A stretch of DNA of 50,896 nucleotides from ANME-2 cluster archaeon (GTDB taxonomy: Archaea; Halobacteriota; Methanosarcinia; Methanosarcinales; Methanocomedenaceae). Of the stretch, positions 1 to 8,277 are shown one piece after another (position 1 is the first letter of the stretch; each line of letters starts with the position of its first letter). The notes below the pieces were generated by a model. That model was given only the letters and a program-made list of their open reading frames with translations, ran no database searches and had not been told where the DNA came from. Location: the NCBI GenBank assembly GCA_019429385.1, contig JAHYIS010000014.1, positions 1 through 50,896 of the forward strand. The letters are read 5' to 3'. A program made the position numbers and the translations under genes.

Positions 1-80
1 GTGTGGCCGAAGGTACTGGAGAAGAGGCAATAGAGGCCTCTGTTTGCGGGGAAAATGAGGGGAAATATAAGATTTGTTAG
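1..80 (+). CDS. C-terminal end of an upstream gene (partial)
   Basis: Reading from base 3 gives an open frame of 25 codons that enters from the left edge and ends in TAG at 78-80. The peptide is acidic with two cysteines (core VCGENEGKYKIC). It stops 36 nt before the next gene on the same strand. Too little is present to identify the family, and it could also be non-coding. Confidence 0.35.
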   Translation, partial: VAEGTGEEAIEASVCGENEGKYKIC

Positions 81-116
81 AGGAATTAATCAGGAATAAC
101 ATTAGGGGTGAATAGA

Positions 117-506
117 ATGTACACATATAAACGAACAATTGCTAAGGGATATGCGGATACTGTTGCGAAAGTCAGGGAAGCATTGAAAAATGAGGGTTTC
201 GGGGTTCTTACAGAAATCGATGTCAAACAGACTCTCAAAACCAAACTCAATGTAGACTTTGAAGACCACATTATCCTGGGAGCATGTAATCCGCCGTTCG
301 CGTACAGGGCATTGACTGCAGAACGGGATATCGGGGTCCTGCTCCCCTGTAATGTGTCTGTCTACAGGCAGGATGGGAAAACATTTGTCAGCGCAATATT
401 ACCAACGGTCCAGCTTGGAAAAGTAGGTAATCCAGAGCTGATACCAGTTGCCGAGGAGATCGAGACGATGCTCAAGAGAGCGGTTGATGCAGTCGCTGAA
501 GAGTAA
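117..506 (+). CDS. DUF302 family protein
   Basis: A small soluble protein of about 129 residues that matches the DUF302 fold: an N-terminal YKRTIAKGYADTV strand/helix, the EIDVKQTLKTKL segment, and the LGACNPPFAYRAL / IGVLLPCNV core typical of the family. The biochemical role of DUF302 is not established; members often sit near redox or sulfur genes. The start is taken as ATG 117 because AGGGGTG at 104-110 is well spaced for it. A GTG at 108 is in frame but lies inside that ribosome binding site. It converges with the leftward EngB/RNA-ligase/CBS block. Confidence 0.8.
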   Translation: MYTYKRTIAKGYADTVAKVREALKNEGFGVLTEIDVKQTLKTKLNVDFEDHIILGACNPPFAYRALTAERDIGVLLPCNVSVYRQDGKTFVSAILPTVQLGKVGNPELIPVAEEIETMLKRAVDAVAEE

Positions 507-531
507 ATGAACGTACCAGGTTAGTGGATAT

Positions 532-611
532 AAAAAAAACACCTGACTATGTATCCTGACGATAGCGTTTATACATTGGCCGGACAGGTGCCAAAAAAAG
601 AGATTGATCTC
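532..611 (-). terminator. Terminator(s) of the leftward engB transcript
   Basis: Directly after the engB stop, on the minus strand, a short GAGA/TCTC hairpin (600-611) runs into seven T (593-599). About 50 nt further on, an eight-T tract (532-539) follows a widely spaced CACCTG/CAGGTG inverted repeat. T-tracts terminate archaeal RNA polymerase, so this is the likely end of the CBS-RNA ligase-EngB transcript. Confidence 0.5.
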
Positions 612-1247
612 TCATCGTATCCAGGCCAACAGGTCATCCCGGCTCAGGTTATGAATTCTGTTCCGTATCAATCCGGTAAGCGCCCTGACATCTCCTTTCT
701 TCGCGCTGATAGGTGCCAGCACATTCAGCCACTGGCGCCAGGGTGGCAGCATGCCCAACCGTTGTGCTACACCGTCCATAGTGCCATCAATATCCTGTAT
801 CTTATCCATTTTATTGACAGCTACCACGACATCCAGTTCAAGTTCACGGAGGAACTCGAACATTTCAACCTCAACAGGGATCTCCTCCCGCCTCTCCCAG
901 CGGTCTACAACCTCAGCAAAAGATTTGCCATCAACAACAAGCACAGCCATGACAATGCGGTCCTTCTGCTTTTCGATATACCTGACAAATGCTGTCTTAA
1001 CCAGATCCTGTTTGTGTTCCTTAATACCCCGCATAAATCCGAATCCAGGCATATCAGTGACCACCAGGTCCCCGAATTGCAGGTGGGATGGTCTCAGGGT
1101 AACACCCGGCCGTCGCCCGACAGGTACATTCTTACCCGTAAGGGCACGAATGAGCGTTGACTTGCCCACATTTGAGCGTCCAACAAAAATTATTTCATAA
1201 TCAACATCCGGATTATTTTTATATGATACCATTGTCAGGCCATACAT
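612..1247 (-). CDS. engB: EngB/YihA-type GTP-binding protein
   Basis: A TRAFAC-class GTPase with all five G motifs in order: GRSNVGKST (G1), the RPGVT switch (G2), DMPGFGF (G3), NKMD (G4) and SAKKGD (G5). Bacterial EngB helps assemble the large ribosomal subunit; archaeal members are assumed to act similarly. The frame is open up to 1367, but that would overlap the upstream RNA ligase. ATG 1247, preceded by a weak GCAGGTC site and 38 nt after the ligase stop, gives a normal length of 211 residues; ATG 1232 is also possible. It is the last gene of the leftward CBS-ligase group. Confidence 0.88.
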   Translation of the reverse strand: MYGLTMVSYKNNPDVDYEIIFVGRSNVGKSTLIRALTGKNVPVGRRPGVTLRPSHLQFGDLVVTDMPGFGFMRGIKEHKQDLVKTAFVRYIEKQKDRIVMAVLVVDGKSFAEVVDRWERREEIPVEVEMFEFLRELELDVVVAVNKMDKIQDIDGTMDGVAQRLGMLPPWRQWLNVLAPISAKKGDVRALTGLIRNRIHNLSRDDLLAWIR

Positions 1248-1285
1248 GACCTGCAGGTTACATAAACCTATACCTGTCTGAATAC

Positions 1286-2458
1286 CTACCATAACTGGCC
1301 GTTCAGGATAGCTTCTGTACGGTCGTTTGTGCTCTGGTTGAACTTCCTGATACCAATAAGGTACCATCCATCCACCAGGAGCGGATCATCGAAATGGGCA
1401 TCTATACCCATCTGCCTCAGATGTTCCTCAAACCGGTTTGCAGTGTCAAGGTTGCGGACCCTGATTTGCACATCTTCTGTAATGCGTTCACCCTGTTTTC
1501 GCTTTCTAATAGTGCTGACCATGGACTTCAGGATACTTTCACCAAGCCGGCAGCATCTTTCCTTCAAAGTATCCTCATCTTCATTCCATTCAACGGCCTG
1601 GAATCCTTCCCGTACCACCCTGGAGAAGAAAAAATCCTGTCCATAATCATTGTAGAAACCGAACGCATATTTGAGGTCACTATCAGTACTCTGGGAACTG
1701 GTATATTTGATGGCAGGGATTTTCATTCCAGGGTCCTTTATCACCACCCCTTCCCTGCCCTTCTCACCCAGTTCCCTGATAATGCCGGTAATACCCGGGG
1801 CAGCCTTATCAAGGGAATATTTTCCGAAATATGGCACGGTCTTGATGGTATAGTGGCTGCAGAGTTCGTGTTTTTCATCTATTGTCAGGGATTTACCTGA
1901 ATTCTTCTGTTGTATATCGAAAACAAAAAAAGAAATGCTTTCAACTTCGGGATATAGGTCCTTTGGAACATAGGGATTATCGGGCCCCACCATTTCGCCG
2001 CAAAGTACCAGGTCGGGGTGTTCTGTGAAAAATTCTTTCCCTCCGTTTTCCAGTACCCTTTCAGTTGTATACGGGCACACCAGCCCTCCTCTGGTCAGTG
2101 CAATGACCATATCATTAATGCTGGCCACCCGTACATTGTAACCATTCATTTTTTCTTCAACAGCTACTTCCGGTAATCCTTCAAAATGGGTAACAATACC
2201 GGCTTCAAGCATCATAGCACGCTGTATCTTTGGGAATCCTCTTACCGTTTCGATAATCTCACCTGTTTTAAAAAGAGCCGTCCCGGTCTCAAATCCGGCT
2301 GTACCCTTTTCAAAACGGTAATAGTCAGGAAAGAATCGGGACACTTTTTGCAGGACTCTTCTCTTCAGCAAACCAGATACTCTTGATTCCGGTATCTTCA
2401 GAGCAATTGATGAGAGCCTTATAAATTCTTCATCCTGAACTTCCTGACTTCTATTCAT
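1286..2458 (-). CDS. ATP-dependent RNA ligase, archaeal Rnl3 (Pab1020) family
   Basis: A 390-residue nucleotidyltransferase-fold ligase close in length to the characterised Pyrococcus and Methanothermobacter enzymes, which are homodimers that adenylate 5'-phosphate RNA and can circularise it. The adenylated lysine is K103 in EEKMNGYNVRV (motif I, KxxG). Later motifs are visible as LCGEMVG (IIIa-like), EGVVIKDP (IV) and AIKY (V). The C-terminal third is the family's dimerisation region. It starts 14 nt after the stop of a CBS protein and is probably co-transcribed with it and with engB. The RNA substrate in the cell is unknown. Confidence 0.88.
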   Translation of the reverse strand: MNRSQEVQDEEFIRLSSIALKIPESRVSGLLKRRVLQKVSRFFPDYYRFEKGTAGFETGTALFKTGEIIETVRGFPKIQRAMMLEAGIVTHFEGLPEVAVEEKMNGYNVRVASINDMVIALTRGGLVCPYTTERVLENGGKEFFTEHPDLVLCGEMVGPDNPYVPKDLYPEVESISFFVFDIQQKNSGKSLTIDEKHELCSHYTIKTVPYFGKYSLDKAAPGITGIIRELGEKGREGVVIKDPGMKIPAIKYTSSQSTDSDLKYAFGFYNDYGQDFFFSRVVREGFQAVEWNEDEDTLKERCCRLGESILKSMVSTIRKRKQGERITEDVQIRVRNLDTANRFEEHLRQMGIDAHFDDPLLVDGWYLIGIRKFNQSTNDRTEAILNGQLW

Positions 2459-2471
2459 GCGAAGTATCTAT

Positions 2472-3254
2472 CTACATTTTTTTAACAATGGCTTCAAGCA
2501 AGCACCGGCGCGTGATTAATCCAGCTACCGCTTCCTTTTCGTTCAAAACCGGTAGTCCGCCGAGATTTCTATCAAGCATTAAGGCAACCGCTTCTTTCGC
2601 CATCATATTTAATCGGGCAGAAACGACTCCCCTGGTCATAATATCTTCAACCAGAAGGTTCTTTATCCTGTTATCCTGTTTGCTCCCTTCTACAAGGTCC
2701 CGGAAAGCCCGCAAACCGTTAGCGATATCGTGCTCGGTGATAATACCTACAAGTTCCCCGTTCTCGAGTACAGGCAGTCTTCCTATATCGTTATCAAGCA
2801 TTATTCTCCTGGCATGTATCACTCGTTCCTCAGGTCCGATCGTAATTGGGTGGCGCATAATCTCACGCACCATTGAGTTATTAAAAGGATACTTTTCGAT
2901 AACTTCCTGGGGTGTCACCCAGCCCAGCACTTCATCGTTATCAACAACCAGCAATACCCCATCGTTCTTGACCATAAGAACCACACCATCGTTCACCGAT
3001 GTATCAGGCAACACCTTGTTGAACTTATCAGTGGTCGCCGTGGCTACATGCAGGGCCGAAGCAGGAAGGTTTGCCTTTTTTCTTGTTCCCAGTTGTTTGG
3101 TAATGGAACGCATGGTCACTATACCATGTATCTGGTTGTTATGCATTACAAGAAGCCTTCTGGTATGATGTTTATCCATTATGTCAAGTGCGTGCGATAG
3201 CTTGTCCGATTTATCAATAGTAACTGGTTCTGTCATTATATCTTTTACTTGCAT
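2472..3254 (-). CDS. Four-CBS-domain protein (CBS array, gene 5)
   Basis: A stand-alone CBS protein of 260 residues with four CBS motifs, beginning VKDIMTEPVTI, then a degenerate second one around SALHVATATTD, then VREIMRHPITI and VEDIMTRGVVS. Each ends in the usual G-x-[IV]-T-x-x-D/R pattern. Paired CBS motifs form Bateman modules that bind adenine nucleotides or related ligands; no effector domain is attached. ATG 3254 is chosen because AAAGGTGAT lies just upstream; GTG 3263 and ATG 3260 fall within that site. It is the last of five adjacent CBS genes and is followed closely by the RNA ligase. Confidence 0.85.
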   Translation of the reverse strand: MQVKDIMTEPVTIDKSDKLSHALDIMDKHHTRRLLVMHNNQIHGIVTMRSITKQLGTRKKANLPASALHVATATTDKFNKVLPDTSVNDGVVLMVKNDGVLLVVDNDEVLGWVTPQEVIEKYPFNNSMVREIMRHPITIGPEERVIHARRIMLDNDIGRLPVLENGELVGIITEHDIANGLRAFRDLVEGSKQDNRIKNLLVEDIMTRGVVSARLNMMAKEAVALMLDRNLGGLPVLNEKEAVAGLITRRCLLEAIVKKM

Positions 3255-3265
3255 TTTCATCACCT

Positions 3266-4156
3266 TTAGCGTTCAATGATTGCCTGAATAATGTTCTTTG
3301 CATTTACAATCCCTATAATCTCATCATTTACAATAGGTATTCCGTTAATCCGCTCATCATACATAATCCTGGCAGCTTCCACAGCAGTGCTATTCTCACT
3401 GAGGGTAAAAATTGGGCAGGACATTATATCTTCAGCCACCATGGACACTTCTTTTACAGATCTGAATATTTTTTCACCGCCATCCCGGTTCTTGCGTGCC
3501 ATCTTGATATCCTTGGCAGGCAATTCACCTTCTGAATTCAACATCCTGCCGAGGGCCAGGTTCGTTTTCGTAATGACCCCCACAGGATTGTTGTTATCAT
3601 CTACAACAATAACTCTATCAACTTCATTGCTCTTCATCTCATGTATGACATGACTGATAGTATGGTGTCTGTGAACGGTAATGAAATAATCATCCATGAT
3701 ATCTTTCACATTGGCAGTATCTCCACTGTTGGAGTAGTACCGTATCAGATCCAGTTTGGTAACTATCCCTACCATGCTCGGGTCAGATTCACTCTTAATC
3801 ACAGGCATTCCACTGATGTCATTCTCACGTAAAATTTCTGCTGCCTGCTTTAGTGAGGCATCAGGATATATGGTTACCGGGCCCGGTGTCATTACAATAT
3901 TGACAGGAATATTGTCAATAGGTCGCCGGCGCCATGTTGGTTCTGCCTGGTCCAATCGATGGGTCAGGTCGGTCTTGGTTACAACTCCTATGGGTATCAT
4001 TTCAACAGATCTTGACGTTGATACTTCAGGTTGCTGTTTATTTACCACTACGAGCCTGCTGATACTGTGTTTCATCATCAGGTTCCTTGCATGCGATATC
4101 GTTTCATCTGCTCCGATTACATAGACCGATGTGCTCATAATATCCTTCACCTTCAT
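3266..4156 (-). CDS. Four-CBS-domain protein (CBS array, gene 4)
   Basis: A 296-residue protein made only of four CBS motifs, opening with VKDIMSTSVYV, VNIVMTPGPVTI, VKDIMDDYFITV and AEDIMSCPIFTL. Basic linkers separate pairs 1-2 and 3-4, which suggests two Bateman modules. Ligand and partner are unknown; AMP/ATP or S-adenosyl ligands are typical for the fold. The start at ATG 4156 is strongly supported by AGGAGGT seven bases upstream. Only 11 nt separate its stop from the next CBS gene, whose ribosome binding site lies in that gap, so the two are co-transcribed. Confidence 0.87.
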   Translation of the reverse strand: MKVKDIMSTSVYVIGADETISHARNLMMKHSISRLVVVNKQQPEVSTSRSVEMIPIGVVTKTDLTHRLDQAEPTWRRRPIDNIPVNIVMTPGPVTIYPDASLKQAAEILRENDISGMPVIKSESDPSMVGIVTKLDLIRYYSNSGDTANVKDIMDDYFITVHRHHTISHVIHEMKSNEVDRVIVVDDNNNPVGVITKTNLALGRMLNSEGELPAKDIKMARKNRDGGEKIFRSVKEVSMVAEDIMSCPIFTLSENSTAVEAARIMYDERINGIPIVNDEIIGIVNAKNIIQAIIER

Positions 4157-4180
4157 TTTGATACCTCCTCTGGTATTCAA

Positions 4181-5116
4181 TTAATCTGCAAGTGCCCTGA
4201 CAATATCCCGTTCAGTTATGATACCGCATAACTCACCATCATCTATTACAGGAAGTGCCCCAACTTTTTTATCCAGCATTATGCCGGCTATTTTACCAAT
4301 ATCAACATTTGAACTGGTCCACACAATATCGCGCATTATCATCCTTTTTATCGGTACATTAAATGCATCATCTGCATTCTCTGTCATGAGCTTCTGAAAA
4401 ATATCCCCGGAACTAAGGTATCTCATAATATCTGAAGCGGTTATTATACCCAAAAGAACATTTTCTTTCACGACAGGTATCCTCCGGAATCCTTTTTTAA
4501 TCATAGTCCTGGTGGCTTCACGCACAGGCATGTCAGGTCCGGCAGTGACTACCTTTTCACTCATATAGTCTTTAACGAGTTTTAACGTAGTGACATTGGC
4601 AATAGTCTTGACAAAGTCTCTCTCTGAAATAATTGCTACTACGTTATTATCACCATCCACTACGGGAAAGCCGCCAATATTTTTTTCAATCATCGTGACA
4701 AGAGCCTGGGAAATGGAGTCATTAATGTTCATGCTGACCACATCTTCCCTCATGATCTCTCTCACATTTTCATTGATCGCAGCAGCAAGGTTGCCATTAT
4801 GCTTGTTCTTTACCAGGTTATGTCTGAGACCTCCCCCCAAGAAATCTACTATATCCAGACTTGTGACGATACCCACCAGCCGGTTGGTACCTGCATCTGC
4901 TATTGGGACACGTCTGAATCCATGTTTTACCATCGTTTTAGCTGTTGTCATAATGTTGGCCGTAGGAGGAAGGGTAATGACGGTTTTTGAAGCCATGGCC
5001 ATGATGTCGCCTTCATGGTTCGCCAACCTTGATTTGAAATTAACTGCTCCCCGGTCCATAACACCAGAACTGTCCAATCCCCTAACATCAGGTTTGCTGC
5101 TGTTTTGTCTTTTCAT
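4181..5116 (-). CDS. Four-CBS-domain protein (CBS array, gene 3)
   Basis: A 311-residue protein with a polar, probably disordered N-terminus of about 35 residues and then four CBS motifs (GDIMAMASKTVI, VREIMREDVVSM, VKDYMSEKVVTA, KRMIMRDIVWTS). Each closes with an SLDIV / SERDF / ASDIM / TERDIV type segment. No catalytic domain is present. The start at ATG 5116 has GGTGG five bases upstream. The 163-nt AT-rich gap before it suggests its own promoter, making it the first gene of a sub-operon running through the other CBS genes to the RNA ligase and engB. Confidence 0.87.
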   Translation of the reverse strand: MKRQNSSKPDVRGLDSSGVMDRGAVNFKSRLANHEGDIMAMASKTVITLPPTANIMTTAKTMVKHGFRRVPIADAGTNRLVGIVTSLDIVDFLGGGLRHNLVKNKHNGNLAAAINENVREIMREDVVSMNINDSISQALVTMIEKNIGGFPVVDGDNNVVAIISERDFVKTIANVTTLKLVKDYMSEKVVTAGPDMPVREATRTMIKKGFRRIPVVKENVLLGIITASDIMRYLSSGDIFQKLMTENADDAFNVPIKRMIMRDIVWTSSNVDIGKIAGIMLDKKVGALPVIDDGELCGIITERDIVRALAD

Positions 5117-5279
5117 AATTCCACCGAATTGTTAATAACCATATTTTTGAATTTCATTAAAAGAATATTTTCAATAATTATTACTTCATATTTAAAACAT
5201 GCGCTGATTTTTCCTTGGATAACGATTCCGGAACATCAATTCCCTGACGTTTTTATCACTCTGTTATTTTGGTTCAGGT
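5117..5279 (-). promoter_or_regulatory. AT-rich intergenic region, likely promoter for leftward CBS genes
   Basis: This 163-nt gap separates the second and third CBS genes. On the minus strand it contains TTTAAATATGAAG-type and TTAATAATTA-type A/T stretches around 5170-5197 that could be TATA elements for the gene starting at 5116. No open frame worth calling is seen. Confidence 0.35.
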
Positions 5280-6089
5280 TCATTTGAGCTTATCGACATA
5301 TGCCTTTACGACATCATATCTGGTAATTATACCAACCAGTTTATCGCGGTTTGTCACACAGAGGCGCCCCACATCCAGTTTTATCATCATTCCAATGGCG
5401 TCTTTTATCGATGCTTCCGGAGCAATGGTATAAACAGGCGTACTCATGATACGCGAAACTCTGGATGAAGTTCCCATTCTGCTTCCGTGTTCATCTTCCC
5501 TTTCTATCCTTACACCTCCGGATTTGATAATATCATACCTGGTGACCATACCCACTAACTTATTATGATCGTCTAATACAGGGTAACCTGAATATCCCTT
5601 CTCTATCATATTGGTCCAAACCTTTGCTAAATGGTCGTCGCTTGAGCAGGTATGGACCATTGTCGTAAAAAGTTCCTTCACCTGCCTGTCAGGTACATCT
5701 GACGGGGACAGATTTTTGAATATACCAGCTATGGTCAGGGCACCACAAAGTATTCTATCTGCTGCTGATGCAAGTACAGGCGCTAAACTTATCCTTGATT
5801 GTATCATGATAGCTGCAGCCTGTTTGATTACCATATCACCGGTTATGACCGGGATTTGCGTGGTGTATCCACTCACAGTGATATTTGACTTTGTAGAGGT
5901 AATATTGAGTATGTCCTGTTCAGATATTATTCCCTGCACTGTTTTGTTATCATCGACCACAATCAAAGTCATATGATGATCACGCATCAACTGACGGGCA
6001 TGGGTCACATAGTCATCGACATTGATTGAGACAGGATGATTGTCCATTACTTCCAAGACTTTGTGTAAGCTTATAAAAAACACCCCCAT
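5280..6089 (-). CDS. Four-CBS-domain protein (CBS array, gene 2)
   Basis: A 269-residue CBS-only protein. Motifs begin near VLEVMDNHPVSI, a diverged second one near TTQIPVITGD, then VKELFTTMVHTC and VSRIMSTPVYTI; the last closes with GIITRYDVV. The loop between motifs 3 and 4 is charged (REDEHGSR). The start is uncertain: ATG 6089 lies 8 nt after the previous gene with no clear ribosome binding site, so translation may be coupled, and ATG at the VMDNHP segment is an alternative. It shares a promoter with the two-CBS zinc-ribbon gene upstream. Confidence 0.83.
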   Translation of the reverse strand: MGVFFISLHKVLEVMDNHPVSINVDDYVTHARQLMRDHHMTLIVVDDNKTVQGIISEQDILNITSTKSNITVSGYTTQIPVITGDMVIKQAAAIMIQSRISLAPVLASAADRILCGALTIAGIFKNLSPSDVPDRQVKELFTTMVHTCSSDDHLAKVWTNMIEKGYSGYPVLDDHNKLVGMVTRYDIIKSGGVRIEREDEHGSRMGTSSRVSRIMSTPVYTIAPEASIKDAIGMMIKLDVGRLCVTNRDKLVGIITRYDVVKAYVDKLK

Positions 6090-6097
6090 TCAATGGA

Positions 6098-6655
6098 TCA
6101 TTCGGTTTCTCTGCACGATTCGCACATAAGGGCCCCATTTAAGTAGTCAAGGTTATCATAATACCTACCACAGTTTTCGCAGACCCCTCTGCTGATTATT
6201 TCTGGTATTTCACCTTGTGAACCAATGTTTCTTTCCCTGTGCATGTTGATAAGCTCAGACAGAATATTTCCCATCTCGATAGAGACTGAAACAAGGTCTG
6301 TGTCAGTCACCAACCCCACAAGTTTCTTGTTTTTAACAACAGGTATCCTCCGGATGTGCATTTTAAGCATCAGGTCTTTGGCTTTTTGTACATCTTCATC
6401 CGCATCAATCGTTATGAGCGGGGTCGTCATTACGTTTTTCAGGGTAGTTGAATCGGGAATAGTGTTCTTTGAAATGATCTTCTTGACCATATCGTGTTCT
6501 GTCAATATGCCCACTGGATTGTTATCTTCTGTAACGATAAGACTGCCAACATCCAGTCCAACCATCGTTTTTGCGGCGTCTGATATTTTGGTATTTATGT
6601 CCACAGATATCGGATCACTCGTCATAATATCTTTTATTGGCATATCCGTTTCCAT
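6098..6655 (-). CDS. Two-CBS protein with C-terminal zinc ribbon (CBS array, gene 1)
   Basis: A 185-residue protein. Residues 1-125 hold two CBS motifs (IKDIMTSDPISV and LKNVMTTPLITI, closing with LTEHDMV and TDTDLV), then a helical linker, then a treble-clef/zinc-ribbon-like tail with CENC and CESC pairs about 21 residues apart. Similar CBS-plus-Zn-finger proteins occur in archaea, where the ribbon may contact nucleic acid or a partner; this is inference. The start at ATG 6655 is clear: AGGGAGGA lies seven bases upstream. It is the promoter-proximal gene of the CBS array. Confidence 0.87.
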   Translation of the reverse strand: METDMPIKDIMTSDPISVDINTKISDAAKTMVGLDVGSLIVTEDNNPVGILTEHDMVKKIISKNTIPDSTTLKNVMTTPLITIDADEDVQKAKDLMLKMHIRRIPVVKNKKLVGLVTDTDLVSVSIEMGNILSELINMHRERNIGSQGEIPEIISRGVCENCGRYYDNLDYLNGALMCESCRETE

Positions 6656-6704
6656 AATGCTTCCTCCCTTGAATATTTACCATTGAACCGTATCTATTTG
6701 ATGA

Positions 6705-6713
6705 GATATAAAG
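6705..6713 (-). promoter_or_regulatory. TATA box for the leftward CBS array
   Basis: On the minus strand the sequence reads CTTTATATC, about 50 nt upstream of the ATG at 6655, with an AATCC-type flank where a BRE would lie. This predicts a transcription start near 6680 and a leader of about 25 nt carrying the strong ribosome binding site. Confidence 0.5.
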
Positions 6714-6761
6714 GATTGGATGTATCGGTTAATGCTGCCTTTGAACATAAACCGACTGCAT

Positions 6762-6796
6762 ATAGTGATACAGAAATGTATCGTTCTGTACACTAT
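6762..6796. repeat. Long imperfect inverted repeat in the CBS/liv divergent region
   Basis: Left arm 6762-6775 (ATAGTGATACAGAA) and right arm 6784-6796 (TTCTGTACACTAT) pair over 13 bp with one bulged A, leaving an 8-nt loop that itself contains GTATC matching GATAC in the left arm. A CTGTTTTTCAG segment follows on the plus strand. It lies between two divergent promoters, so it is not the terminator of either protein gene. It could be an operator or the end of a small RNA. Confidence 0.55.
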
Positions 6797-6872
6797 CTGT
6801 TTTTCAGTACATTGCGCCCCGATAATTATATCCAACCCGTGAAATATTTCCGGTGTATTAAAACTCGAAAGA

Positions 6873-6880
6873 TTTATATA
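6873..6880 (+). promoter_or_regulatory. TATA box for livK
   Basis: TTTATATA at 6873-6880 is preceded by a purine-rich CGAAAGA that fits a BRE. Transcription would start near 6902-6906, giving a leader of about 45 nt that carries the AGGAGG at 6934-6939. Confidence 0.6.
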
Positions 6881-6949
6881 GTGAATTGTTAACTCTTACC
6901 ATGGCTAATATCCATTATTTTCTATGTTCTGATAGGAGGAATGCTAATA

Positions 6950-8239
6950 ATGAAAGTTGTAAATGGGAAACTAGTAATTGTCACATTGATACTTGCAGCT
7001 TTAATCGCTGCAGGTTGTGCAGGCCCATCTGAAAATGCAACGGTACCAGGGTCAATTAAGATCGGTCTGGTAGCGCCGTTATCGGGTGGTGCTTCAGATG
7101 TCGGCAACGATATGAAACAGGCTGCGATCCTTGCAGTTGAAGAGATTAACGCAGATGGTGGAGTGTTTGTTTCAGAGTACGGTGTAAAGATCCCGCTGGA
7201 ACTGGTGGAAGGAGATACCCTGACGTCTCCGACCGAAGGTGTTACTGCAGTGGAGCGATTGATCACCAACGAGAATGTTGTAGTGCTGGTGGGCGGTTTC
7301 TCCAGCGGAGTTACCCTGGCCAACCAGGTGCCTGCCGCTGGTAAGGTGCCATATATCATTACCGGCGCATCCAGTTCACAGGTTACAAGAAGGACCGAGG
7401 TCGATACCAGTTATTTCTTCCATTATTGCTCGACCACGGATGATTATTCACAACCTATCCTGCAGTTCTTTGTAGATGAACTCAAACCACTGGTAGCAGC
7501 AGACAGGGACCTGAAACTGGCCCTTATATACCGGGACGATGCTTATGGAAAAGGGGTTATTGATTCCAGTGTGGCATATATTGAGGAGAACAACCTGCCT
7601 GTTGAATTAGTAGCCCAGCAAAAGTATCCTGTATCTGAAACTGATTTCCATGCGTACCTCACCAAGATAGCAGATGCCAAACCAGATGCATTGTACACGG
7701 TCGGTTTTGTGAAAGACACAGCCAGTATCTATATCCAGGGACAGAGGGATGTAGGGCTTAATACGGTTTACATGGCAGTGGAATGTAACGAGGACCCTGC
7801 GTTCTATGAACTTCTGGGTAAATGGGGCGACGGTCAGCTGCTTGAGAGCAAGTTCGCACCTTATGCTCCCGAATACACTGAAATGATGGGACCCTATAAG
7901 GAAGCATACCTTGCAAAATGGGGTGTGATGCCTGGAATGATGGGCGCTGATACCTATGACGGTATCTATCTGGTAAAGTCTGCAATTGAGCGTGCAGGTA
8001 CTCTTGACAGGACCGATGTCAAAGATGCTATCAAACAGACCAACGAGTCAGAGATGCTCATTTTGATGGAGGGCGGGAACATTGTATTTGATGAATACAA
8101 TGAAATTTCACCAAAGATATTCATTGAACAGATGTTCTGGAACGAGGAGACTGAAGAACTCATACCGGTCATTGTCCTGCCCGAGAACCTCAAGAGCCAG
8201 GACTTCGTATTGCCTGAGAACTATGAAATAGGTGGATAG
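6950..8239 (+). CDS. livK: Branched-chain amino acid-type ABC transporter, substrate-binding lipoprotein
   Basis: A periplasmic-binding-protein type 1 of the LivJ/LivK/UrtA group, about 429 residues. An N-terminal hydrophobic segment ends in a lipobox (LIAAGC), so the protein is probably lipid-anchored outside the membrane. The mature part starts with the family motif IKIGLVAPLSGGASDVG and continues with the AAILAVEEINADGG helix. The ligand may be a branched-chain amino acid, amide or urea and cannot be fixed from sequence. ATG 6950 is preferred because AGGAGG ends ten bases upstream; ATG 6941 abuts that site. It is the first gene of livKHM. Confidence 0.88.
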   Translation: MKVVNGKLVIVTLILAALIAAGCAGPSENATVPGSIKIGLVAPLSGGASDVGNDMKQAAILAVEEINADGGVFVSEYGVKIPLELVEGDTLTSPTEGVTAVERLITNENVVVLVGGFSSGVTLANQVPAAGKVPYIITGASSSQVTRRTEVDTSYFFHYCSTTDDYSQPILQFFVDELKPLVAADRDLKLALIYRDDAYGKGVIDSSVAYIEENNLPVELVAQQKYPVSETDFHAYLTKIADAKPDALYTVGFVKDTASIYIQGQRDVGLNTVYMAVECNEDPAFYELLGKWGDGQLLESKFAPYAPEYTEMMGPYKEAYLAKWGVMPGMMGADTYDGIYLVKSAIERAGTLDRTDVKDAIKQTNESEMLILMEGGNIVFDEYNEISPKIFIEQMFWNEETEELIPVIVLPENLKSQDFVLPENYEIGG

Positions 8240-8265
8240 ATAATCCACCCACTTTCTTTTTTTTT
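8231..8265 (+). terminator. Hairpin plus T-tract between livK and livH
   Basis: A 7-bp perfect stem (GGTGGAT 8231-8237, ATCCACC 8243-8249, loop of 5) overlaps the livK stop codon and is followed by CTTTCTTTTTTTTT. It lies 12 nt before livH. Partial termination here would yield more binding protein than permease, a common need of such transporters; the function is inferred. Confidence 0.65.
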
Positions 8266-8277
8266 ATATTAGTAAAA

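Noticed and set aside
549-1160. 203-codon plus-strand open frame opposite engB
   Set aside because: It is the reverse of a convincing EngB GTPase with all G motifs; the plus-strand translation has no family pattern.
7758-8193. Minus-strand open frames inside livK
   Set aside because: They are shadows of a strongly supported binding-protein gene and lack start signals.
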